A stretch of DNA of 64,000 nucleotides from Micromonospora cabrerizensis (GCF_022230955.1 NZ_JAKKFI010000044.1:17475-81474); one strand, 5' to 3'; shown: positions 44,414 to 54,285, counted from the first letter of the stretch. Program-made: numbers and translations. The notes: generated by a model from the sequence alone, not told the origin.

Positions 44414-45664
44414 TCAGCGGGCCGTGCCGGCGCGGCGCTTGTTGTAGACGTCGAAGGCCACGGCGACGAGCAGGACGAGGCCCTTCACGACCGACTGGGT
44501 CGACTGGTCGATACCCATCAGCTGCATGCCGTTGCTCATCACCGCCATGATCAGACCGCCGACCATCGCGCCCACGACGGTGCCGACCCCACCGGTGACC
44601 GCCGCGCCACCGATGAAGGCCGCGGCGATCGCGTCCAGCTCGAACATGTTGCCGGCCGCGGGCTGGGCGCCGTTGGACCGCGACGAGTAGATGACGCCGG
44701 CCACCGCGGCCAGGAAGCCCATGTTGACGAACATCCAGAAGTTGACGGTCCGCACCTTGACGCCGGACAGTGCCGCCGCCGACAGGTTGCCGCCGATCGC
44801 GTAGACCTGGCGGCCGAAGACCGTACGCCGGGTGAGCAGGCCGTAGATCAGCACGAGGACCGCGAGGATGATCAGCACGATCGGCAGCCCGCGGGCGTGC
44901 GCCAACTGCCAGGCGAAGTACATGATGACCGCGCCGACCACCACGACCCGGGCGACGAACAGCGGGAACGACTCGACGGGCTGCTGGTAGCGGATGCGGG
45001 CCACCCGGGTACGGAAGCCACTGACCGCGTAACCGGCCACCGCGACGGCGCCGATCAGCAGCGTGAAGGCGTCAAAACCGTTGCCGCCGAGCAGGCCGTT
45101 GAGGAAGCCCGCCGCGACCTGCTGGTATTCCGACGGGAACGGCGACAGCGAGATGTTGTCCAGCACCCGCAGGGTGAGGCCCCGGAACAGCAGCATGCCG
45201 GCCAGGGTCACGATGAAGGCCGGGATGCCGGCGTACGCCACCCAGAAGCCGTGCCAGGCACCGACCGCGACACCGACGGCGAGCGCGGCCAGGACGCCCA
45301 CCCACCAGGGGTAGCCCTGTTGGATCACCAGGACGGCGGACACCGCTCCGGTCAGCGCGACGACCGATCCGACCGACAGGTCGATGTGCCCGCCGATGAT
45401 CAGGATGACCATCCCGATCGCCAGCACCAGGATGTACGAGTACTGGAGGACGATGTTGGTGATGTTGCCGGGGCTCAGCAGCACCCCGTCGGTCAGGATC
45501 GCGAAGAGCCCGACGATGACGACCAGCGCGACGTAGATCCCGCTCTGCCGCAGGTTGTTCAACACCAGCGCCCGCAGGTCGCTCGTCCCGCTGTGCAGGG
45601 CGGCGGCGGGCGTGCTGTCCGGGGGCGTCGGGCGCTCCGTCGAAGGGGTCTTGATGCTGGTCAT
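44414..45664 (-). CDS. mmsB: Monosaccharide ABC transporter permease (MmsB/GguB), copy 2
   Basis: Membrane subunit of 416 residues, paralogue of the permease at 9300-10598. Shared landmarks are [49 protein letters not shown] and [20 protein letters not shown]. The N-terminal 30 residues are Pro/Thr-rich and cytoplasmic. ATG 45664 overlaps the ATPase stop as ATGA. Here the permease ends the operon, unlike copy 1 where the binding protein is last. Controlled with the other two genes by the LacI-type operator at 48481. Confidence 0.9.
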   Translation of the reverse strand: MTSIKTPSTERPTPPDSTPAAALHSGTSDLRALVLNNLRQSGIYVALVVIVGLFAILTDGVLLSPGNITNIVLQYSYILVLAIGMVILIIGGHIDLSVGSVVALTGAVSAVLVIQQGYPWWVGVLAALAVGVAVGAWHGFWVAYAGIPAFIVTLAGMLLFRGLTLRVLDNISLSPFPSEYQQVAAGFLNGLLGGNGFDAFTLLIGAVAVAGYAVSGFRTRVARIRYQQPVESFPLFVARVVVVGAVIMYFAWQLAHARGLPIVLIILAVLVLIYGLLTRRTVFGRQVYAIGGNLSAAALSGVKVRTVNFWMFVNMGFLAAVAGVIYSSRSNGAQPAAGNMFELDAIAAAFIGGAAVTGGVGTVVGAMVGGLIMAVMSNGMQLMGIDQSTQSVVKGLVLLVAVAFDVYNKRRAGTAR

Positions 45665-47199
45665 CCGACGAGCTCCTTGTCCTTGGTCATCAGCTCCATG
45701 AGGCTCTCCTGAGTCGCCTCGGCCACCGGCATCTCACCGGTGATCCGGCCGGCGGCGAGGGTGTAGATGCGATCGCACATCCCGAGCAGCTCCGGCAGCT
45801 CGGAGGAGATGACGATCACCGCCTTGCCGGCGGCCACCAGCCGATTGATGATCGTGTAGATCTCGAACTTGGCACCGACGTCGATCCCTCGGGTGGGTTC
45901 GTCGAGGATCAGCACGTCCGGGTCGGTGAACAGCCACTTCGACAGCACGACCTTCTGCTGGTTGCCGCCGGAGAGCTTCCCGACCACCGCCATGACGCTG
46001 GTGGTCCTGATGTTCATCTCCCGCCGGCTCGCCTCGGCGACCTTGATCTCCTCGTTGCCGTTGACCCAGCCCAGCTTGGACAACCGGTCCAGCGCGGCGG
46101 CGGAGACGTTGCGGCGAACGTCGTCGATGAGGTTGAGGCCGTACCGCTTGCGGTCCTCGGTGACGTACGCGATGCCGTTGTCGATCGCCTCGGCGACGGT
46201 ACGCGCCTGCACTTCGCGCCCGCGCACGAACAGCCGGCCGCTGATGTCCCGCCCGTACGACCGACCGAACACGCTCATCGCCAGCTCGGTGCGCCCGGCG
46301 CCCATCAGACCCGCGATGCCGACGACCTCACCGGCGCGGACGGACAGGCCGACGCCCTCGACGACCCGCCGGTCCTGCACCGGGTGGCGCACCGTCCAGT
46401 CCTCGATCCGGAGGACCTCCTCGCCGGGGGACGACTCGCGGTCGGGGTAGAAGCTGTCCAGGTCGCGCCCGACCATGCCCCGGATGATCCGCTGCTGGGT
46501 CACCTCGTCGGACCTCATGTCCAGGGTCTCGACCGCGCGCCCGTCCCGGATGACGGTCGTCGAGTCGGCGATGGCGGTGATCTCGTTGAGCTTGTGCGAG
46601 ATCATGATGCAGGTGATGCCCTGCTCCTTGAGGGCCCGCAACAGGTCGAGCAGGTGAGCCGAGTCGATGTCGTTGAGCGCGGCGGTCGGCTCGTCCAGGA
46701 TGAGCAGGCGCACCTTCTTCGACAGCGCCTTGGCGATCTCCACCAGCTGCTGCTTGCCGACGCCGAGCTGGATGACCGGGGTGACGGGGTTCTCGTGCAG
46801 CCCGACGGACGCCAGCAGCTTCGCCGCTTCGGCGTTGGCGAAGTTCCAGTCGATGAGCCCGCTGCGGCCGCGACGCTCGTTGCCGAGGAAGATGTTCTCC
46901 GCGATCGACAGGTACGGCACCAGGGCGAGTTCCTGGTGGATGATGACGATGCCGTTGGCCTCGCTGTCGCGGATGCCACGGAACTGCATCGGTTTGCCGT
47001 CGAAGAGGATCTCACCGTCGTACGAGCCGGACGGGTGGACGCCGGACAGCACCTTCATCAGGGTGGACTTGCCGGCGCCGTTCTCCCCGCAGATGGCGTG
47101 GATCTCCCCGCGACGCACCGCGAGGGTGACGTCCTCCAGCGCGGTCACGCCGGGGAAGGTCTTGGTGATGCCGCGCATCTCCAGGATGGTGTCGTCCAT
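45661..47199 (-). CDS. mmsA: Monosaccharide ABC transporter ATP-binding protein (MmsA/GguA), copy 2
   Basis: Duplicated sugar ATPase of 512 residues. First domain: [52 protein letters not shown]. Second domain: degenerate Walker [47 protein letters not shown] 47199 is preferred because AGAGGA lies eight bases upstream; the GTG at 47205 is too close to it. It begins 80 bases after the binding-protein stop, across the strong hairpin at 47240-47272, so it is probably made in smaller amounts than the binding protein. Confidence 0.9.
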   Translation of the reverse strand: MDDTILEMRGITKTFPGVTALEDVTLAVRRGEIHAICGENGAGKSTLMKVLSGVHPSGSYDGEILFDGKPMQFRGIRDSEANGIVIIHQELALVPYLSIAENIFLGNERRGRSGLIDWNFANAEAAKLLASVGLHENPVTPVIQLGVGKQQLVEIAKALSKKVRLLILDEPTAALNDIDSAHLLDLLRALKEQGITCIMISHKLNEITAIADSTTVIRDGRAVETLDMRSDEVTQQRIIRGMVGRDLDSFYPDRESSPGEEVLRIEDWTVRHPVQDRRVVEGVGLSVRAGEVVGIAGLMGAGRTELAMSVFGRSYGRDISGRLFVRGREVQARTVAEAIDNGIAYVTEDRKRYGLNLIDDVRRNVSAAALDRLSKLGWVNGNEEIKVAEASRREMNIRTTSVMAVVGKLSGGNQQKVVLSKWLFTDPDVLILDEPTRGIDVGAKFEIYTIINRLVAAGKAVIVISSELPELLGMCDRIYTLAAGRITGEMPVAEATQESLMELMTKDKELVG

Positions 47200-47239
47200 G
47201 GTCACTGTCCTCTGTCAGGTCGGACGCGGTACACCACAG

Positions 47240-47272
47240 CGTCGGGCCCGGCGATGATCGCCGGGCCCGACG
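47240..47272 (-). terminator. Intra-operon attenuating hairpin
   Basis: CGTCGGGCCCGGCGA-tga-TCGCCGGGCCCGACG, a perfect 15-bp stem six bases after the binding-protein stop and before the ATPase gene. Typical of binding-protein-first sugar operons, where it lets only part of the transcripts continue and protects the upstream mRNA. Confidence 0.7.
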
Positions 47273-47278
47273 GGTGGA

Positions 47279-48421
47279 TTACTTCTTGGCCTGACCGGCG
47301 GCGACCTCTTCCGCCGTCCAGTAGCCGGAGTCGATCAGCGTCGCCTTGATGTCGTCCTTGTAGACGGTCGCGATCGGCAGCAGGTACGCCGGGACGACCT
47401 TGACGCCGTTGTTGTACGTCTGGGTGTCGTTGGCCTGCGGCTGCTTCTTCTGCAGGAACGCCTCGGCGGCGTTGACGGCCTGGTCGGCCAGCAGACGGGT
47501 GTCCTTGAAGACCGTGGAGCTCTGCACGCCGTCGTTGATCAGCTTGATCGAGGCGATCTCCGCGTCCTGCCCGGTCACGACCGGGAGCTTCTTCGCGCCG
47601 CTGCCGTAGCCGGCGTTCTGCAGGGCGGTGATGATGCCCCGGGAGATGCCGTCGTACGGCGACAGCACCCCGTCGACCTTCGAGCCGTCGTTGTAGCTGG
47701 AGGTGAGCAGGTTCTCCATCCGCTTCTGCGCGGTCTCCTGCTGCCACCGCAGGATGGCAACCTGCTCGGGGGTGGTCTGCTTGGACTTGACGACCAGCGT
47801 GCCGTCCGCGATGAACGGCTTCAGCGTGTCCATCGCGCCACCGAAGAAGTACTGGGTGTTGTTGTCGTCCAGCGACCCGGCGAAGAGCTCGACGTTCAGC
47901 GGCCCCTTGGCCGTGCCCTTCGAGCCGTCCTTGTTGAGCAGGCCGAGACCGACGAGCAGGGCGGTGCCCTGGGCGACGCCGACCTTGTAGTTGTCGAAGC
48001 TGACGTAGAAGTCGACGTCCTTGCTGCCACGGATCAGCCGGTCGTAGGAGATGACCGGGATCTTCGCGGCCGCGGCGGCCTGGAGCTGGCTGCTGAGCGC
48101 GGTGCCGTCGATCGCCGCGAGGATCAGGACGTCCGCACCGCGGGTGATCATCTGGTCGACCTGCTGCGACTGCGTGGGGATGTCGTCACCCGCGTACTGG
48201 AGGTCGACCTTGTAGCCCTTGGCCTCAAGCTTCGACTTCACGGCGTTGCCGTCGGCGATCCACCGCTCCGAGGTCTGGGTCGGCATCGACACGCCGATGG
48301 TCAGGTCGCTGGGCTTCTCACCCCCGCTGCTGCCGTTGCTGCCCGCACCCTCGCCACTGCACGCCGCCAGGCTCAACGCCAGTGCCGCGCTGCCCAGAGC
48401 AACCAGGAATTTCCTGCCCAC
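47279..48421 (-). CDS. chvE: Monosaccharide ABC transporter substrate-binding lipoprotein (ChvE-type), copy 2
   Basis: Lipid-anchored sugar-binding protein of 380 residues. GTG 48421 has AGGAG six bases upstream; a longer frame from 48493 would begin inside the operator and is rejected. The signal peptide ends in the lipobox LSLAAC (Cys about 21). The type-1 binding fold shows ISYDRLIRGSKDVDFYVSFD, VELFAGSLDDNNTQYF, DGVLSPYDG and VVTGQDAEI. These align position by position with the protein at 8144-9247, so the two systems are paralogues. Location in an arabinose/galactoside island suggests arabinose or galactose as ligand (inference). Confidence 0.9.
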   Translation of the reverse strand: MGRKFLVALGSAALALSLAACSGEGAGSNGSSGGEKPSDLTIGVSMPTQTSERWIADGNAVKSKLEAKGYKVDLQYAGDDIPTQSQQVDQMITRGADVLILAAIDGTALSSQLQAAAAAKIPVISYDRLIRGSKDVDFYVSFDNYKVGVAQGTALLVGLGLLNKDGSKGTAKGPLNVELFAGSLDDNNTQYFFGGAMDTLKPFIADGTLVVKSKQTTPEQVAILRWQQETAQKRMENLLTSSYNDGSKVDGVLSPYDGISRGIITALQNAGYGSGAKKLPVVTGQDAEIASIKLINDGVQSSTVFKDTRLLADQAVNAAEAFLQKKQPQANDTQTYNNGVKVVPAYLLPIATVYKDDIKATLIDSGYWTAEEVAAGQAKK

Positions 48422-48478
48422 GGGCTTCTCCTCTCTGGACTCCCCGTGACTGCCGGGGCCAACTGTCATCTTTCGGGT

Positions 48479-48507
48479 AGTGTTAGCGCTCACATAGGTT
48501 GCGTCAA
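48479..48507 (-). promoter_or_regulatory. Promoter and LacI-type operator of the second monosaccharide operon
   Basis: The operator TGTTAGCGCTCACA spans 48481-48494. On the minus strand TTGACG (48507-48502) and TAACAC (48485-48480) are spaced by 16 bases, so the operator covers the -10 and part of the spacer. This is site 1 of seven similar operators. Confidence 0.7.
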
Positions 48508-48633
48508 CACCAGAGCCGAAATACCGGTGTCACGGTCTCGTAACGGAGCATCCAGGCGAGCGTAGTCATGTGTTCGATCAGCGGGAAGTGGTGGACACGA
48601 CGACTCACCGTCATCGGCGCGACGCCGGACAGA

Positions 48634-48673
48634 CCGGTGCCCGCCGACGACGACTGTCGTCAGCGGGCACCGG
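48634..48673 (-). terminator. Terminator after GH27 gene
   Basis: CCGGTGCCCGCCGACGAC-gact-GTCGTCAGCGGGCACCGG, 18-bp arms with one mismatch, 58 bases after the GH27 stop. Confidence 0.8.
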
Positions 48674-48730
48674 CACGTCCGAGGGATCAGGTGGGCTGCC
48701 GCGACCCGGTCGGTCGGCGGACCCGGTCGG

Positions 48731-50377
48731 CTACCGTCGCGTCCACCGCTGGTTCGCCGCGCCGGTGCAGGTCCAGAGAAGCACCGTGGTGCCGTTGGCC
48801 GTGCCATTGTTGTTGACGTCCAGGCAGAGCCCGGACTGCGCGCCGCTGATCGTGCCGTTGGCGTTGATCGTCCACCGCTGGTTGGCCCCGCCGTTGCAGT
48901 CCCAGATCTGCACCTTGGTGCCGGCCGTGGCGTTGGGGGGTGCGTCCAGGCACTTGCCGAGAGCCTGCAGGGTCTGACCGTTGAGGGTCCAGTTCTGGTT
49001 GGCGGCGCCGTTGCAGTCCCAGATCACCGGCTGGGTGCCGTTGGTGGTGTTGCTGGCCGGAACGTCCAGGCAGCGGCCGGAGGCGGCGCTAGCGAACGCG
49101 CCCGACGTGGTCGGCGGCGGAGTCGTCGTCCCGCCACCGCTGACCCGGAACACCACCGTGCCGTGCGCGGGGACGCTGGCACTGATCGTCCCGCTGCTGG
49201 AGCTGGTGCCGCCCGTCCACGCGTCCACCAGCGTGAACGAGGAGCCGGACTTGCCGATGGCCGCGGCCGTGGTCGAGATCGTCGTCGTCGAGCCGCCCTG
49301 GTTGAACAGGGCGACGGCGACGTCACCGTTGGCGAGCCGCTTGGCCAGCACCCGACGGGTGCCGTCGAAGGACACCTGCGTCCCCTGCAACCCGAGCGAG
49401 TCCTGGTTGATCGCGATCAGGTTGGCGTTCTTGAGGATGGTCTGCGTGGCGGAGTCCATGTTCCGCACGTCGTTGCCGGCGATCAGCGGAGAGGCCATGA
49501 TCGCCCACATCGCGAAGTGGCTGCGCATCTCCGTGTCGTTCATGCCGCCCCGGCCGACCTCCATCATGTCCGGGTCGTTGAACCCACCCGGCCTCGCGTA
49601 GGACGCCAGCGGGACGGTGACGTTGATGATGTTCTGGATGCCCATCGGGTAGCCGTTGCTCTGGCCGGTGTCCCACGCGTTGGTGATGTCCTCGGTGGTA
49701 CGCCACATGTTCGCCACGTCGCCCCAGTTGCGCTGCGGGCCGGTCTTGGCGTGGATGCTGTTGGAGTTGATGCTGTAGACGATCGGTCGACCGGTGGCGG
49801 CCAGCGCGTCACGCATCTTGGCGAAGGTGGCCACCTGGTCGTTGATGCTGCCCTCGGGCGAGCACCAGTCGTACTTGAGGAAGTCGACACCCCAGGCGGC
49901 GAACTGGCGCGCGTCCTGCACCTCGTGGCCCCGGCTGCCGGTCGCGCCGGGGTAGGCGCCGAAGTACTGTGCGCAGGTCTTGTCGACCGGCACCTGGTAC
50001 AGGCCGAACTTCAGGTTGCGGGCGTGCAGGTAGTCGCCGAGCGCCTTCATCCCGCTGGGGAACCGGCCGGGGTCGCCCTGGATGTTGCCGGAGCTGTCCC
50101 GGTTGGGGTTGAACCAGCAGTCGTCGACCACGACGTAGTTGTAGCCCAGGTCCCGCATACCGCTGCTGACGATCGCATCCGCCGTCTGCCGGATCAGGGC
50201 CTCGTTGATGTTGCAGCCGAACGAGTTCCACGAATTCCAACCCATGGGGGGAGTACGCGCCACCCCGTTGTCCAGTGCCTGCGCCGCGGGGGCGCGCAGG
50301 CCGACCAGAGCGCCGGCGAGCAGCACTCCGACCGCCAGTACGCTCCCCCAGCGACGACCTCGGGTGATGCGGTTCAT
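48731..50377 (-). CDS. Secreted GH27 glycoside hydrolase (alpha-galactosidase type) with CBM13
   Basis: Exported enzyme of 548 residues. ATG 50377 follows AAGGAGG. Signal peptide to about residue 34 (AAQALDNG). The GH27 barrel (about 36-320) has TPPMGWNSWNSFGCN, VVVDDCW, KYDWC with the nucleophile Asp, and GGFNDPDMMEVG with the acid/base Asp. A beta domain follows, then a ricin trefoil (about 425-548) with three GxxxRxLD..QxW repeats. Most relatives cut alpha-galactosides. The stretch that reads SDAG in many alpha-galactosidases is QVPVDKTC here, and some GH27 members are beta-L-arabinopyranosidases, so substrate needs testing. Operator 50452-50465 puts it in the arabinose regulon. Confidence 0.88.
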   Translation of the reverse strand: MNRITRGRRWGSVLAVGVLLAGALVGLRAPAAQALDNGVARTPPMGWNSWNSFGCNINEALIRQTADAIVSSGMRDLGYNYVVVDDCWFNPNRDSSGNIQGDPGRFPSGMKALGDYLHARNLKFGLYQVPVDKTCAQYFGAYPGATGSRGHEVQDARQFAAWGVDFLKYDWCSPEGSINDQVATFAKMRDALAATGRPIVYSINSNSIHAKTGPQRNWGDVANMWRTTEDITNAWDTGQSNGYPMGIQNIINVTVPLASYARPGGFNDPDMMEVGRGGMNDTEMRSHFAMWAIMASPLIAGNDVRNMDSATQTILKNANLIAINQDSLGLQGTQVSFDGTRRVLAKRLANGDVAVALFNQGGSTTTISTTAAAIGKSGSSFTLVDAWTGGTSSSSGTISASVPAHGTVVFRVSGGGTTTPPPTTSGAFASAASGRCLDVPASNTTNGTQPVIWDCNGAANQNWTLNGQTLQALGKCLDAPPNATAGTKVQIWDCNGGANQRWTINANGTISGAQSGLCLDVNNNGTANGTTVLLWTCTGAANQRWTRR

Positions 50378-50701
50378 CGAGCCTCCTTGTCGGTGGCGCC
50401 CGCCCCTGACTACGATCTTGGGTCGGAGGGCCGATTGCTGGACGCCAATATTGTTAGCGTTAACAGAGACGCCCATCATGTTACGGCGACATTTCATGAG
50501 GTTCAATACCTTGCTCTTGATGCATTGCCGAACATCGATAGCGGTGTTCTACGGCGATCGAACGGCCTCCCGTCGACGGCAAGCAGCCGGGCTCTGCGGC
50601 AAGCAGCCGGGCATCGCGGCGGGCGGGTCCCACGCATCGCGCGTCGACCGCCGCACCGAGGGCGACGAGGAGTCGGGGCCGCCTGCTGGTCGGCCCGGGC
50701 G
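50378..50701. other. Intergenic region between GH27 and LacI genes
   Basis: 324 bases with no supported gene. Apart from the operator at 50452 it contains a 15-bp direct repeat GGCAAGCAGCCGGGC at 50578-50592 and 50598-50612, downstream of the LacI gene, of unknown meaning. Confidence 0.5.
50452..50465. promoter_or_regulatory. LacI-type operator TGTTAGCGTTAACA (site 2)
   Basis: Near-perfect palindrome TGTTAGCGTTAACA 75 bases before the GH27 start, matching the island consensus. On the minus strand AT-rich TAACAATATT follows, a likely -10 area. Confidence 0.7.
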
Positions 50702-51709
50702 TCAGCGACGCGGAGGGGCGACGCTCTCGCGGGAGACCAGGGTCGGGGCGACGGTCTGTCGTAGCGCCCCGCCGGTGCCCGACTCGATCTGGGTCAGCAG
50801 CATCTGCAGGCTCGCCCGCGCCACCGCGTCGAAGTCCGGGCGAACGGTGGTCAGCGGTGGGATGAAGTACGCCGCCTCCGGCACGTCGTCGAAGCCGACG
50901 ACGCTGATGTCGTCCGGCACCCGCTTGCCGAACTCGTGCAACGCCCGCAGCACGCCCAGCGCGAGATGGTCGTTGGCGGTGAACACCGCGGTGACCTCCG
51001 GCATCCGCGCCAACATCTGCCCGCACCGGTAACCCGAGGCCGCGGACCAGTCCCCCGGCATCAGCGGCGGCGGAACCAGCCCGGCGGCCAGCAGAGCCTC
51101 CCGCCAGCCGTCGATGCGACCGACGCTGTCGAACCAGTCGGACGGCCCCGAGACGTGCCAGACGGTGCGGTGCCCCGCGTCGAGCAGATGTTGCGTCGCC
51201 GCCCGGGCGCCCGCCACCTGGTCGACCGTCACCAGTGGCACCGGTCGGCTCGGGTCACCGTCGACCGTGACCAGTGGGACATCCTTCGGCAGGCGTTCCA
51301 GCGCCTCACCGGCCGACTCGACCGGCGCGATGACCACGATGCCGGCGACGCGGTGCGACAGGTGCCGCTCGACGGCCGCCGAGATGGACCGGTGGTCCAG
51401 GTTGCGGACGCTGCCGACACTCACCGCGAAACCCTCTTCGGCGGCGGTCTGCTCCAACGCCGCCAGCAGTGACGCGGGACCGTAGAGCGTCGTGTTCTGT
51501 GCGACCACGCCGATGACCTGCGACCGACCGGTCACCAGCGCGCGTGCCGCGCCGTTCGGGCGGTAACCGAGTTCGGCGATCGCCGCGCGCACCCGGAGCC
51601 GGGTCTGCTCACGGACGTTGGGGTGCCCGTTGAGCACCCGCGACACCGTCTGATGGGAGACACCGGCGAGACGAGCAACGTCCGTCATCGCGGGACCGTG
51701 GACGGCCAT
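50702..51709 (-). CDS. LacI family transcriptional repressor
   Basis: Sugar-responsive repressor of 335 residues. The N-terminal helix-turn-helix and hinge helix are at about residues 7-60 (MTDVARLAGVSHQTVSRVLN, LGYRPNGAARALVTG). The core is the type-1 periplasmic-binding fold with VVAQNTTLYGP, GIVVIAPVES, WHVSGPSDWFDS, VFTANDHLALGVLRALHEFG and VVGFDDVPEAAYF. WFDSVGRIDGW matches LacI members that bind galactosides, arabinosides or related sugars. ATG 51709 follows GGGGGAG. It lies amid seven similar operators and is the obvious regulator of the GH27, GH43, ChvE and ara transcription units; no such operator precedes its own gene. Confidence 0.9.
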   Translation of the reverse strand: MAVHGPAMTDVARLAGVSHQTVSRVLNGHPNVREQTRLRVRAAIAELGYRPNGAARALVTGRSQVIGVVAQNTTLYGPASLLAALEQTAAEEGFAVSVGSVRNLDHRSISAAVERHLSHRVAGIVVIAPVESAGEALERLPKDVPLVTVDGDPSRPVPLVTVDQVAGARAATQHLLDAGHRTVWHVSGPSDWFDSVGRIDGWREALLAAGLVPPPLMPGDWSAASGYRCGQMLARMPEVTAVFTANDHLALGVLRALHEFGKRVPDDISVVGFDDVPEAAYFIPPLTTVRPDFDAVARASLQMLLTQIESGTGGALRQTVAPTLVSRESVAPPRR

Positions 51710-52103
51710 TTCGCTCCCCCCGCTACATCTCCGGCCCGCAGCCCGTCGACGTCGACTGGAGCGGCCCGGCCCGATCCCCCTCGCTCAGTCACCACGCCGG
51801 TGCTGAATCCCAGGTGACCAGCGCTGGATCGCCGACAGTCTACGCCAGCCACCGCCCCGAACACGGGACGGCGGTAGGGGGTCCGCGCAACGCGCCGAGC
51901 CGCACAACGCAGCCCCCACCTGGAGTACGCCGCCAAGCGGCGTACGCCGTCGATCCCCGACGCCACGCCGGCCCGCCCCACGCTCCGTGGACAGAGCGTG
52001 GAGCAGGCCGGCGAGGGCGTCACGCGGTGGCGCGGGCTCGACGAGCCGGCGGGCACGTCCGGGCCGGCGCCACCGGATCAGCCCGATCCTGGTGTGACTG
52101 GTG
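51710..52103. other. Intergenic region between LacI and GH43 genes, with hairpins
   Basis: 394 bases, no gene supported. GTACGCCGC-caa-GCGGCGTAC (51925-51945) and CCACGCTC-N8-GAGCGTGG (51978-52001) are inverted repeats downstream of the GH43 gene; the second may be its terminator. The LacI promoter must lie in 51710-51850, but I see no clear boxes. Confidence 0.5.
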
Positions 52104-54200
52104 TCACGGCGTTGTCAGGTCGAACCTGCGAACGGTGACCGCGCCACCGAGCGCCTGGGTTGCGTGGTTGAAGATGGCGAACCGGTAGCCCATGAAGAAC
52201 TGCCAGTTGTTCGCCAGGGTGAGGGCATTGCCGAACGAGGTGAAGTTGACCCCGTCCGTGCTGTACGAGAACCGCGCCTGCCGACCGGACCCGGGTCTGA
52301 TGTCGGCGTTGGCCCGCAACCAGATCCGACCACCCGAGACGGGGGTGCTCGCCACCTCGCTGCCGGTGCTGGTGGTGTTCCAGCTGCCGTCCATCGTCAG
52401 GCCGTTCTGCATGACCAGACGGGTCGACCCGTTGTCCCGCCGGACGCCGATCCAGGCCGACGAGTTGCGCAGCACCGCCAGGCCGGTGCGGTCACCGTCG
52501 CGCATCGTGGAGTAGTCCAACTCGATCGTCGCCGTCGAGGTGGGGCCCTGGATGCGGTGGGTCAGCGTGTTGCGTGCCTTGTACAGGTCGCCGGTGACGG
52601 TGGCGGCCTGGAGGTTCAGCCCGTTGTTGACCGACCACTTGCTGTTGTCCGGGTTGTGGTTCCACTCCCACTGTGGTCCGAGAGTGGTGCCGGCGAACGT
52701 GTCGGTGCCGGTCAGCGGCTTGACCGCGCGCGGTGGCGCGGGCAGGTTCGGCTTCGGGTACGAGGCGCCCCAGGCGCCGTTGACCGTCTGCAGCACCGGC
52801 CAGCCGTCGCTGCTCCAGGTGATCGGGGCCATCGCCGGCATCCGACCACCGGGGTACGCGTCGACGAAGGACATGTAGTACCAGTCGCCGTTCTGGGTCT
52901 GCACCAGCCCACCCTGGTGCGGCACGCCGCCGCCGGAGATCGGGCCGGGCAGGTTGAGCAGCACCTGCCGCTGCTCGTACGGGCCGAACGGGCCGTTGGT
53001 CGACTTCAGCACGTACTGGCCGTTGGCGGGGCGGGTGAGCCAGATGTAGTAGGCGCCGTTGCGCTTGTAGAACCGGGCGCCCTCCAGCGTGCCGATGCTC
53101 GACGGGGTGGTGTACACCTGCTGGGCGCGAACCTGCGACTTCCCGTCCGCGGACAACTGCGCGACGCTGATGGTGCCGTTGCCGTACGCCACGTACATGG
53201 TGTCGTTGTCGTCGACCAGCAAGCCGGCGTCGTAGTAGCAGTTCGGGATGGTGGTGTGCTTGCTCCACGCGCCGTCGACTGCGGACGCGGTGTAGATGTG
53301 GGTCTGCGCGAAGTCGATGCACCCCGCCCAGTAGTACGTCTTGTTGCTCGGTCGGTAGTTCAGCGTCGACGCCCAGATCCCGTCGACGTACGCGTTGCCG
53401 CCGCTCATGTCGTACTTCGCGCCGAAGTCGAGCCTGGGCACGGAGTGACCGGCGAACTCCCAGTTCACCAGGTCGTACGAGCGCAGCACCGGCGCTCCCG
53501 GCGAGTAGTGCATGGTCGACGCCGACATGTAGTAGGCGTTGTCGACCCGGATGATGTCGACGTCGGCGAAGTCCTGCCAGACCACCGGGTTCGGGTACGA
53601 CGTGCCGGGGTTGCCGGGGTTGCTGCCGCCGACCTGGACGAGTTGCCACTGCTGGTTGGTGCCGCCCCAGTCGGCGTACTGCACGACGTTCCCGCCGTCG
53701 GCGGTGGACGCGCCCTGCACCTCGGCGGCCTTGTTGCTGTTGCGGTTGATCAGCCGCACGAAGCCACCGTCCGAGTCGGCCAGCCGGAACTGCTGGTTCG
53801 TCCCGTTGAGATCGGCCCACTGCACGATCGCGGCACCGTCGGCGGTGGAGAAGCCACTGACGTCGAGCACCTTGCCCGAGTGGCGCGACTTGATCCGGTA
53901 GTAGCCACCCCCGGAGTCCACGAACTGCCACTGCTGGTTCACGCCGTTGTTACGCGTCCACTGGCTGATCCGCGCCCCGTCGTTGGTGGCCGAGGCGTAC
54001 AGGTCCAACGCCTTACCACTGTTGCGGTTCACCAGCACGTAGTAGGCGTTGGTGTCGACAGTCGCCGCTGACGCGGCGGTCGGCGCGACAGCCGCCAGAG
54101 CCCCGCCGACGACCACCGCGACCGCGGCGGCGACGAGTCGCGACAGCCGACCGCGCCCTCGCGCTGGTGTTGTCCAGGGAACCCGACCGATGGCAACCAT
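52104..54200 (-). CDS. Secreted GH43 arabinofuranosidase/xylosidase-type hydrolase with CBM13
   Basis: Exported enzyme of 698 residues. ATG 54200 follows AAAGGAGG; signal peptide to about residue 46 (TAASAAT). A ricin-type trefoil comes first (about 48-185; NQQWQFVD, NQQFRLAD, NQQWQLVQ). The GH43 five-bladed propeller (about 196-500) shows the three acidic residues in FADVDIIRVD, GLLVDDND and LEGARFYKR. A C-terminal beta-sandwich (about 510-698, WNHNPDNSKWSV) is typical of large GH43 enzymes that trim arabinoxylan or arabinan side chains. It releases sugars that the downstream-encoded transporters and Ara enzymes can use. Two operators lie upstream (54286, 54397). Confidence 0.88.
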   Translation of the reverse strand: MVAIGRVPWTTPARGRGRLSRLVAAAVAVVVGGALAAVAPTAASAATVDTNAYYVLVNRNSGKALDLYASATNDGARISQWTRNNGVNQQWQFVDSGGGYYRIKSRHSGKVLDVSGFSTADGAAIVQWADLNGTNQQFRLADSDGGFVRLINRNSNKAAEVQGASTADGGNVVQYADWGGTNQQWQLVQVGGSNPGNPGTSYPNPVVWQDFADVDIIRVDNAYYMSASTMHYSPGAPVLRSYDLVNWEFAGHSVPRLDFGAKYDMSGGNAYVDGIWASTLNYRPSNKTYYWAGCIDFAQTHIYTASAVDGAWSKHTTIPNCYYDAGLLVDDNDTMYVAYGNGTISVAQLSADGKSQVRAQQVYTTPSSIGTLEGARFYKRNGAYYIWLTRPANGQYVLKSTNGPFGPYEQRQVLLNLPGPISGGGVPHQGGLVQTQNGDWYYMSFVDAYPGGRMPAMAPITWSSDGWPVLQTVNGAWGASYPKPNLPAPPRAVKPLTGTDTFAGTTLGPQWEWNHNPDNSKWSVNNGLNLQAATVTGDLYKARNTLTHRIQGPTSTATIELDYSTMRDGDRTGLAVLRNSSAWIGVRRDNGSTRLVMQNGLTMDGSWNTTSTGSEVASTPVSGGRIWLRANADIRPGSGRQARFSYSTDGVNFTSFGNALTLANNWQFFMGYRFAIFNHATQALGGAVTVRRFDLTTP

Positions 54201-54285
54201 GATCCTCCTTTGACGTTGCGAACCGAACGGCCTGGGCCGGTATCCAGGGCACCGGGCGGTGCGCCGAACTGACCCGATCGCCGAA

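Larger units (their letters stand above)
48422..48730. other. Intergenic region between ChvE copy 2 and GH27 genes
   Basis: 309 bases holding the promoter and operator of the binding-protein operon near 48480-48507 and the GH27 terminator at 48634-48673. Nothing else is evident in 48510-48633. Confidence 0.6.
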
